From contig OX335660.1 in NCBI GenBank assembly GCA_946894095.1, forward strand, positions 6,329,001 through 6,393,000: 64,000 nucleotides of DNA, given 5' to 3'. Under the pieces are notes generated by a model. That model was given only the letters and a program-made list of their open reading frames with translations. It was not told where the DNA came from and did not search any database. The position numbers and the translations under genes are program-made. Positions 1-8,306 of this stretch are shown in pieces; within the stretch, counting starts at the first letter, position 1; each line of letters opens with the position of its first letter. The DNA comes from Incurvaria masculella (Eukaryota; Arthropoda; Insecta; Lepidoptera; Incurvariidae).

Positions 1-570
1 AATCAAAATCGGTTCAGTAGTTTGGTACTTAACTATACCAACATCGAATTTCTTAACCCCGCGAACCCAGAAATGTGATTTTTTAGTTACAGTAGCTTTC
101 TTTTCGGGTGAGATTGCTCAGTATGAGAGGTTTTTTTTTACTTCAACTGTTGGGGGTATTCAAGGGGGTAAAAGAGGGCAAATTGTACACATTTCTATCT
201 CTAGAGCCGCTGAACCCAGAAATGTCAGAGTATGTTTGTTTTAGATGGGAATGCTTAAGAAGAAAATATTTTTGGAAATTATACTATTAGGGGGGTAAAA
301 CAGGTCAAAATGAACACATTTAGGCGAAAACCACTCATGTTGAGATCTCTGAAACCAATTATCCTCGAAACTTAAAATTTTCAGTGACTTCTTGTTAAGA
401 CGAAAAGGCTCGCTCACAACGGATTTTACAAAATTCAACTGTTAAGGGGGGATAAGCGAGGCCGATATGTACACATTTTCATACAACTTAAACTTACGCA
501 AGAAACAGACTATCCGGAACGATGTAAGGATGAGAAATTCAGAAGCTCAGCGGTTCCGGTCATTCGTTGT
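1..570. other. no gene seen; degenerate repetitive sequence
   Basis: I see no convincing gene. The stretch contains loosely repeated blocks: a run of g plus 'gtaaaa', then 'caaattgtacacatttct', then 'gaacccagaaatg', at roughly 60-75, 160-220 and 290-350. The opening 'aatcaaaatcggttcagtag' resembles wording common in insect mobile elements. Short ORFs here overlap on both strands and have no recognisable domain. Confidence 0.4.
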
Positions 571-571
571 T

Positions 572-660
572 TTGTCTTTTTAGGGTTCCGTTCCCAAAGG
601 ACACCAACGGAACCTTATTACTAAGCTTCCGCTATCCGTCCGTCCGTCCGTCTGTCACAG
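572..660 (-). repeat. partial 'GGTTCCGTACC' TIR element
   Basis: On the minus strand this matches the right end of a repeat family seen in fuller form at 30700-30995, 41677-41946 and 50724-50990: 'ctgtgacagacggacgg', then an AT-poor stretch with 'ttagtaata', then 'gggttccg'. Only about 90 bp remain. Confidence 0.6.
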
Positions 661-796
661 CACTCTATCTCACGTGATCTCATCGTATCAATTATCGTAC
701 GTATCTACCGTGAACTCATGAATCCAGATAGTTACCGGTCTACCTTTCGTCAGAAATGAGATTTCTCAATGGTTTCATTTCTGCTAATGCTCGTTC

Positions 797-822
797 ATTG
801 TATTGTATTGTATTGTATTGTA
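797..822. repeat. (TATTG)n microsatellite
   Basis: About five perfect TATTG pentamers. Simple repeat with no gene context. Confidence 0.8.
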
Positions 823-904
823 TATGTATGTATATCTTCTTTCCACTTTGTATGTGAAGTTGAGCAGGAGGGCTCGCCCACCTTGAGTCAAAAGTTAAGC
901 CACC

Positions 905-2058
905 ACTAAAAAGCAAAAAATAAAATATTTTTAAATAAAAAAAGGACCGCCTTCAAAAAAACCGGAACTAAAAAGCAAAAAATAATTGGTTACTTTTAAT
1001 TATTGTACGAAAAGCTATTTTAATTCTAACTAATTATGTACAATTTCTTAATTTTTAATCATCTTTTGAAGTCGGTGCCTTGGGTAGACGTTCTTTAAGG
1101 GCTGCAAGTAGTTAGATTAATATCACCTATGGCTAAGAAAGAAATATAAGTTGGTAGCTACTTACATTTACCTACTTGAACAAAACACAAAAACAAAAAT
1201 TAAATAAACAAACAGGTCGGAAAAACGTATGTAAGTAGGTATTTAGGCAAGTACTTTGTAATTTAAATATGCCTTATACTTAAACTAAATACCTAACACA
1301 GTAAAAACAAAATATTTACAAGAAAACCCTACGAACAAACCAATATAAAAACAACGACCACTTATATGATAAATATTTAGGTAGGTGTAGCTTGTACTTT
1401 TTATTCTACCTAAATACCTACACAACACAAAACAAAAAAAAACAAATATAAAAAAGAACAGAAAACAATAGGTAGCGACTTTGAGGTGTCTGCTCTCAAC
1501 TACGTGTCAAAACGAGTGTGCGGTTAGTACATATCTCACCAATTTCGGCAGAAATCGTCTCGTTCAGACAACGATGTTGCAGGGAAGTACCAATTAACAC
1601 AGAGCAGCGAATTAACGTACTCCTTCACCATTGCGCGCCTTTATAAAGCCGAAAGTACTAATAATCGTTGAAACCCAATTTCAGTACGCTGCGCTGTATC
1701 GATATCAGCTTACCGTAAACCAACGCTAAGGGCATCTCCAGTTAGACGAACGGTTGCTTAAAATGCTCTGTGGAATGACGATGTCTGTGGACCAATCATT
1801 GCTGACTCAGGTTGTTTACGCTCTCGTAGACTTCGGGTGTGTTCGGCTGAAATAGTGTCTGTTCGGTCAGTAGCGTGCGAAGCGAACTCAACCCAAGGCA
1901 CCGACTTCAAAAGATGATTAAAAATTAAGAAATTGTACATAATTAGTTAGAATTAAAATAGCTTTTCGTACAATAATTAAAAGTAACCAATTATTTTTTG
2001 CTTTTTAGTTCCGGTTTTTTTGAAGGCGGTCCTTTTTTTATTTAAAAATATTTTTTAC
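905..2058. mobile_element. foldback (long-inverted-repeat) element
   Basis: Two arms of about 150 bp are near-perfect reverse complements: roughly 920-1085 (…aaaggaccgccttcaaaa…aatcatcttttgaagtcgg) and 1890-2058. The middle, about 800 bp, holds no convincing gene. The arm vocabulary ('ccgacttcaaaa', 'actaaaaagcaaaaaataatt') is shared with the foldback elements at 27591, 42001 and 51073, so I place it in the same family. It lies where the gypsy element's 3' LTR should be, so it either inserted there or marks a truncation. Confidence 0.75.
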
Positions 2059-2231
2059 AATAAAATCATATAGATAAGAAGTAAATGTTCGGGTTTACAT
2101 CCTTAAGCCACGAGCAATATTGTCAGTTGACCACTGTATTGTTTCGTTACAAAGGAACACTTGTTTCACTTCACAAAAAATCTTGAGTCTGCTCGGGACC
2201 GTGCACAGTTTTGGGATGTGAAAAACGAAAG

Positions 2232-2729
2232 TTATTGGTCCACGAAACGAACTGTCTGTTTGCACTTCCTACCAAATTTAGAAACGTGATAAGGTTTATC
2301 GTCACTTTCACTCACTTTAGGGGTAGGTACACTGGCGCGTTTTGTGGTTGACTCGGGAATGTCTGTCTGTGCCGTGCGAGATAAGACTTTTTCAGTGTTC
2401 GGCATGAAGGCAGGTTTTAGCCTATCGATTGAGATGGCCACTTCCCTATTTGGAAACTTCACGATGAAATATTTTTCCTTACGCTTTAACACCGGGTAAG
2501 GTCCTTCATAAGGAGGCGTGAGAGGCTTGGTCACGCGGTCGCACCTGACGAACACGTGCGTGCACCTCTCGAGTTCCGGGTGTACGAATACCGTCGACTG
2601 TCTGGCTTCGCGTCTAGGTATTGAGGACACTCTGCCGATGTGTTCCCGTAGGTTTTCCACATAGCCTTCGTCCCCTAGATTAGGTTGCGCTGTGTGTTCG
2701 AAGAACTCTCCAGGTAGCTTGAGGGATTT
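2232..2729 (-). pseudogene. C-terminal end of gypsy pol, cut off by insertion
   Basis: This is the tail of the gypsy polyprotein, beyond the integrase core. Typical motifs are LPGEFF near the break, then the C-terminal 'PYEGPYPVL' and 'SIDRLKPAF' signature of gypsy integrase C-terminal domains, ending in a basic/serine-rich tail and a stop at 2232. It has no start of its own; it is in register with the pol half ending at 8376. The 5.6-kb transposon at 2730-8371 separates the halves, so this copy cannot make an intact Pol. Confidence 0.85.
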
Positions 2730-2755
2730 GGGCGGTTTTCAAAAAGTTTGTACCC
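2730..2755 (+). repeat. left terminal inverted repeat of DNA transposon
   Basis: Begins GGGCGGTTTTC and ends with the core AAAAAGTTTGTACCC. Its partner is 8346-8371 on the opposite strand; the match is imperfect only in the first 11 bases. Confidence 0.85.
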
Positions 2756-3269
2756 ATCGGAAAAAGTGATGAATTTTTATAATATTTTTTATTTTGGGTT
2801 TTTTCAGCATATCTTTATTCTTTAATATTTAAAGTTTAAAAAACATAAATAATACAGAAAATAACTTAATAACATTTGAAATAATTTATATTTTAAGGTT
2901 GCTTGGGAAGTAAGTTATTTCCGATGAGTTACAAAATAATGTTCAGTTCTGGTTAAAGTAAAATGAAAGTTTAATCGGTACATAATCTTTATTTCAATCA
3001 TAATACACCATTTTTTCATAAAAACACAAAAAACTTATCAAAGTACAAATTTAACAATATTTTATGGCCGTATTTATATCAGCTGAGTTACTTTAATGAT
3101 AAACGAGCAAGCAATTTTCTTTTTCACTTACATTATATGAGAACAATGTTAACACTGAAATAGACAATATGACATAAACATATTCCATAATGTTTAAGAC
3201 AAAAATATATAAGATATTTACTGCCAATTTTAAATAAAAAAATATTGTTAATGCGATTTGTAGTGGGAC

Positions 3270-3306
3270 AATCTCTCAGAGGAACACTGTGATTTCTCAG
3301 TGGATT
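3270..3306. promoter_or_regulatory. subterminal repeat motifs (left side)
   Basis: Contains 'tctctcagaggaac' and 'tctcagtgga'. Related words recur near the other end: 'ccactgag' at 7569, 'cctctgagaaa' at 7591, 'tctcagtgga' at 7606, and 'tctcagtggaa' at 7953. Repeats inside both ends of a DNA transposon are often transposase-binding sites; that role is inferred here. Confidence 0.45.
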
Positions 3307-3463
3307 AAGTTAAGTCTTGTTCATATGAATGAAATAAATTACTGAAATTTACGAAATATGAATGTTTTTTTTTTGCATTGCAATAAAACAATTCACAAAT
3401 AAAAAAAAAAGAAAAACTAACAACCTGGGCCAAAAATCTTATTAATGCTGGTACTTAATTAAT

Positions 3464-3563
3464 AACATGTGTCACAGATGTAACCGAAATCAGTTGAGTC
3501 CACACTACATTTTGCTACAATCGTGTCTCACACCTATTACACTAAAAATGTGTGTGATACTAA
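3464..3563 (-). pseudogene. duplicated zinc-finger tail fragment
   Basis: On the minus strand this is a diverged, internally shortened copy of the 3' end of the neighbouring transposase-like gene. It shares 'catgtgtcacagatgtaa' and 'cactacattttg' with 3783-3835, then resumes with 'cacacctattacact' matching the 3900 region. The segment coding for the middle CxxC pairs is missing. It lies downstream of the stop, so it is probably a non-coding relic. Confidence 0.65.
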
Positions 3564-3770
3564 ACACTAAATTTAAACAAACTTGTTGTATTTAGAAAAC
3601 ACTAAAGCCAAACAGAACCCACTAAAACGAACTTAATTGTGTATCACACATGGAATATTTTGGTAGACACATGCTTAAATTAAAGGTGATTCTGTGGGTC
3701 GAAACAAATAGGTAATTTTATCTTATGTTTTTTAATTCTAAAAACAGGTAGCTGCTCAAACACCCATTCA

Positions 3771-6581
3771 TTATTCACCATAGCATGTGTCACAGATGTA
3801 ATCAAAATCAGTTGAGTCCCCACTACATTTTGTACAGATCAAACGCTTACAAGCTATACATTTCGTCCATATAGACTGTAATGGCAATCGTGCCGCACAT
3901 CTATTACACTGAATAGTGCGTGTGATACTACTTAAAATGGATTTCGTTGGTAGATATCTTAAACCACTTGAAATGTTTTCCTTAACTGGCATTTTATGTT
4001 CGGAGTGCAAAGAACGTGCTTTTTTGGATTCAAAATCAATTGGATCTTTTGTAAATAAACTTCGCTTTTTTATTGATGTAGTTTGATTGCCAAAACTTGT
4101 ATGTTCTGTGTTTGTTGGTTTCAGAGGTTTCATACAAGATTCAAGCTTATCACTCTGTCTTTGATTAATTATTTTTAATTCAGAGGGTTGACGAAATGCC
4201 GAAATCAATTCATTGCCACTTTCATCAAATAAAACGACACCAGCTGAATTATCTTCTGCCTTGTTCACATCTGCATTCCGTATCTCGCTAACGTTTTCAA
4301 TAACATCAGTACTTATACACAGGGGATCTCGTTCTTCCTCTGTTAAATTACCCGCACTGAACAAACTCAATGTATCCAAATTTTCAAATATATCTATGGC
4401 ATCGATATTAATTATTTCAGTTTCAGAAACCACAGAAAAAAGTTCATTTTTGCTTACCATGCAATTATTTGAATGAGAAACATTGCTTTCTACATGTACG
4501 TCAACATCTGCAGTCACCATAAGATTATTGTTCGAGGATTTTTTCACTTCAGTTAATGGAGACTCAAATGTAGTGACGTTTTTCTTTTGGAATGCGTGGT
4601 TTTTTGGCGAGAAACAGTTGCACATACCTTTTTTTATTCCACAAAAACACGAATGCGTTCTGTGCTTCATATTATCTTGACAACTGGAAATCACTTGATG
4701 GATTTGCATCGTGCCACACACTGCGCTTAAGTCTTTCGGAACTATCTTACCGATGTTTTCAATGTCAGAGTCCTTAATGTAAAAATATTTGACAGATTTC
4801 ATACATTTGATCAACGTTTCATACGCCTGGATGCCGTTCATTATGTCTTTACCATAAGATATTTGTCTATCCAGTGCTCTTTTTGTGGCACCCCCGATTC
4901 CGTCCGCCACTCCTTTTCCATGGCCGCTTGCGGTGAACGACCATGTTGAATATTCAAGTTGCAGTTTATGCGTAAACAAATTATGTAAGTAGAAATTTTT
5001 TTTCTGCTTATATTGGCTACAGGGGCCATCGGAGTAAAAATGTATAACTTTTGTCGAAGGCTCCTCTTCTCTGATAAATTTTATCACTGGCATAAGATGT
5101 GCCCATATTGCTGAAGGCTCGTGGCAATTATTATCGGAGATTGTACAGAATGATTGTGATTTTCCCGCCCAATAAACCATACCGGTATGAAGGGTTATCT
5201 GTTGTTTCGATGCTCCATAGTGCATACTTTGTATTTCTTCCGACATTTTGCACGAATAATTTTCAGAAAAGTCACAGAGTATAAGTGCTTCATTTTCTGT
5301 TAACCTCTGAATACATTCCTGATATTGATTCTGTTGATGCTTCCAAGTGTAATAATGCTTTTTAAAGGCGGTTATACTTTTTTCGAAAATGTTTATTAAT
5401 GTTTCAACGTTTCCTGTTTTCTGCACTTTACCTGTCTTTTTAGTTGTCATAGACTTGACACTTCCTTTTTCGATCTTTTCATAGTTATGATCTATACGTT
5501 CCCACTGTAGCCAGTCTGTTTTTAGTTTTTTCTGTCCCTCTTTCAGTTTATAATCCATTACTTGGTTTTTACACGCCTCACATTTTCCATACATACAATT
5601 ATAAGACTGTAGATTGCATGTCGTTATTCTCAATACGTCTTTAACAGTGTTGTGATCAGGTGCCAATCCATTTTTTTTTAAAGCGCGAAATAATAAATCT
5701 ACATTGCTGTGTTTGACACACATGCAGGTATCCCTGTTTTGCACACTCGGAGACAAAACAAAAAAAGGCTTGTATCGGTAAAACGTTGTGAACCCAAGTT
5801 TGCCACCTTCTGCTTTATATATCTTATAAAGATTTGATAATGTATCTGTGAGATAACGAATTTGTTCTTTCTTCTTTTTTGAAGTACGACATTCCTTTTT
5901 TCCGGCCGTGGATCTACTAATGTCCTCTCTGGAATAAAATTTTTCTATTTCATCTCGAATTTTAGGCAATTTATTCTTTTCATTACGACATCTTATTTTT
6001 CCTCTTAGTCCCAGCAGCTTTGCTACGTAAGTTTTCTTTTTAAATGCCTTTTCAGACAAACCTTTTAATATTCTCTTTTCTTTGTATGTTTTACACTGTT
6101 TGTATGTATCTTTCAAACATATTTCTATGACTTCTTCTCTGGCTTTCATTTTTTCTATGCAGTTTTCCAGTCCCATTATTATTTTTTTGGTCTTAATTTT
6201 GTGCCGGTACATTTGTTTTCTTGACCTTTCTAATGCTGCAGTTAGTGCATTAATTCTTTTGAGGGCACTGTTATATTTTCTTGCCAATGTGTTCATATTT
6301 CTTCTTCTTTTCGTTATTTTTCTTTCAGCTTCTTTTTTTTGTGGGTTTAAATGTGTATTTTCTTTATTTGCAGAAGTTTTTTTCTTTTGCAGCTGTTTAC
6401 GTTTTTGATCTCGCCAAATTTTTCGTTGTTCAGCTTTTTCGGTATCTGTTAAATGTTTTATTTTCTTTGTTTTTGCTTTAACATATGCTGCATGTTTCTT
6501 TTTAACTTCTGCATACTTTACTGGATCATTTTTAATTTTTTCTCGATATCTTTTCATTCGTTCTACATTAGATAGAGGCAT
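3771..6581 (-). CDS. transposase-like protein, 936 aa, unassigned DDE-type family
   Basis: Single uninterrupted frame starting MPLSNVERMKRYREK. Residues 1-180 are extremely Lys/Arg-rich with coiled-coil character. Residues 285-340 hold Cys/His clusters (CMCVKH; CNLQSYNCMYGKCEAC). A predicted RNase H-like core follows: D437 in 'LCDFSENY', D518 in 'FYSDGPCSQYK', then 'SGHGKGVADGIGG' (D560). The last 45 residues carry four CxxC pairs, a treble-clef/RING-like zinc finger. It is the only gene of a TIR element with a target duplication, which supports a transposase role. Acidic residue assignment is by eye. The intact frame suggests recent activity. I recognise the protein type as widespread and unnamed in invertebrate genomes; Sola is the nearest named candidate. 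Confidence 0.8.
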   Translation of the reverse strand: MPLSNVERMKRYREKIKNDPVKYAEVKKKHAAYVKAKTKKIKHLTDTEKAEQRKIWRDQKRKQLQKKKTSANKENTHLNPQKKEAERKITKRRRNMNTLARKYNSALKRINALTAALERSRKQMYRHKIKTKKIIMGLENCIEKMKAREEVIEICLKDTYKQCKTYKEKRILKGLSEKAFKKKTYVAKLLGLRGKIRCRNEKNKLPKIRDEIEKFYSREDISRSTAGKKECRTSKKKKEQIRYLTDTLSNLYKIYKAEGGKLGFTTFYRYKPFFVLSPSVQNRDTCMCVKHSNVDLLFRALKKNGLAPDHNTVKDVLRITTCNLQSYNCMYGKCEACKNQVMDYKLKEGQKKLKTDWLQWERIDHNYEKIEKGSVKSMTTKKTGKVQKTGNVETLINIFEKSITAFKKHYYTWKHQQNQYQECIQRLTENEALILCDFSENYSCKMSEEIQSMHYGASKQQITLHTGMVYWAGKSQSFCTISDNNCHEPSAIWAHLMPVIKFIREEEPSTKVIHFYSDGPCSQYKQKKNFYLHNLFTHKLQLEYSTWSFTASGHGKGVADGIGGATKRALDRQISYGKDIMNGIQAYETLIKCMKSVKYFYIKDSDIENIGKIVPKDLSAVCGTMQIHQVISSCQDNMKHRTHSCFCGIKKGMCNCFSPKNHAFQKKNVTTFESPLTEVKKSSNNNLMVTADVDVHVESNVSHSNNCMVSKNELFSVVSETEIINIDAIDIFENLDTLSLFSAGNLTEEERDPLCISTDVIENVSEIRNADVNKAEDNSAGVVLFDESGNELISAFRQPSELKIINQRQSDKLESCMKPLKPTNTEHTSFGNQTTSIKKRSLFTKDPIDFESKKARSLHSEHKMPVKENISSGLRYLPTKSILSSITRTIQCNRCAARLPLQSIWTKCIACKRLICTKCSGDSTDFDYICDTCYGE

Positions 6582-7230
6582 CTTGATTCCTGTTGTTATG
6601 CACTTTCTGTGGAGAACAAAAATATTATTATGCGGCGAACTTGATAAAATACATGGACATAAGGTAGATTGGCGCCGTCAAAAAACTATTTTATGTCATA
6701 AGTTTCATCTCTAAAATTATAAATATAAATTAAAAAATTACATATGTAATTTAAGACTGAAAATACAGACATTTTTCACTTCGACCATCTTTCATTTAGT
6801 GCGATTGTATCAACCCAGAGGGGTTAAAAACTGAAAACTAGTAGTATATACTATTAATTGGAATATCAAACCATAAATTAATTTGTCAGCATTACGACAT
6901 ACAGTGAAATGCAGTGGGACCAATTGTTTTTTACTGTTCCGGAATCCACTCACCAAAAATATTCTTTGCTTTTTTATAGAACGTATACGAAAGTATAGCG
7001 ATAATGCCCCTAAACTATAATAATAAAATAAAATAAATATTGATATTAATTCTATTAAACATGAGAATAACATAGTATGTCTTATTTTTATGTAACCGGA
7101 CATGGATATACAACACGCTAATACCAAACCGCTGTTATGATATAAGCACTGTTGCTCACTATAAACACCAATTCTATTGTGCTGCCAACCTTCGCTATTT
7201 TTTACCAACGTATGGTCTTCTTACGGTCGG

Positions 7231-7343
7231 TTTCACCACCTCCGGCTACATGAATCCGAAAGTTACCTTTCGGTTACGCCATATAAATATGACGTGTAAC
7301 CGAAAGATAACTTTCGGATTTTGGGTAACTGGATGTGGTGAAA
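7231..7343. repeat. 113-bp hairpin inside the DNA transposon
   Basis: Arms of about 50 bp are inverted: 'tttcaccacctccggcta' at the left, 'gtggtgaaa' at the right, with 'ccgaaagttacctttcggttac' paired to 'gtaaccgaaagataactttcgg'. It resembles a tiny foldback MITE inserted upstream of the transposase gene, though it could be an integral structure of the element. Confidence 0.7.
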
Positions 7344-8306
7344 ATGGGAGTTAGTCAGTGCTTACTACTCTCCGCTATCACTGCAGCAGACGAAAAGTAA
7401 TTTTTAGTAATATTTATGTCAATGGATTTTTCATTCCGTTGAAACATGTCGTAGGTATTTAAAAAGTTAAAATCTTGTACAAAATATATTTTAGTAAGTG
7501 GCTATTTGTTTTATAAAATAAAGAAAAAATATGAGTCGCGGCCAGTCTAGACGTATCTTTATGCATTCCACTGAGTTACGATTTGTTCCTCTGAGAAAAA
7601 ATGTCTCAGTGGACGTAACGTATTTCTGGCCATAGAACAGTTCTGTCAATCTTTCGATGATATTTATAACAACACAAACAAAACAAGTATTTATTATACA
7701 TGCATATAGTGCATTAAACTTACAACTAATTTTGTAAGCAATGAAAGTCGTAAACTTACCTCAGAATCTCCGTAAATCAGTGGAACTTTTTAAATGCACA
7801 CTTTCGAAGCAACCAATTACTCAACGCACAGCGGAGCACTGTCATCGTTTTGCAAGATGGCGGCTGGCCAACATAATTGGAAAGGGTTGCTAGCATCATA
7901 ATAATACCGCGAAATACTGGATTTTTTGTAACTAAGCCGCGAAAGAGCCATTTCTCAGTGGAATTTTCCACTGCAACCAATTTTTTATATTTTCTTTTGA
8001 ATCGTTTATAAAAATATATGGTGTATTTTAAATAACTACTAAAGCTTTATTGAAAAATATAAGGCATTATCTTCGTAATGCAATAAAAATATTCAGTAAT
8101 TTTTACTTTGAAATACTCTTAATTTCACAATGTTCTCAACAAAATCAGGGTGGGACATGACGAAAATTGGTGTTTTAAAACTTTTAAAATCTGTGGTTTA
8201 TTTAATATTGCCAAGTTTCTATGCAAAAAATCAGCTAAACACTGCTGTAATGTAGCAATTACAGAAAAAATATAAATTGTTCATATAATAGTGCGAAATT
8301 AGTCTT

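Noticed and set aside
2060..2231. Search for a 3' LTR of the gypsy element
   Set aside because: No match to 11969-12145 could be found by eye; the segment is more likely 3' untranslated sequence cut by the foldback element.
4213..6481. Plus-strand ORFs opposite the transposase-like gene
   Set aside because: Antisense shadows, rich in Phe/Leu because the real strand is Lys-rich.
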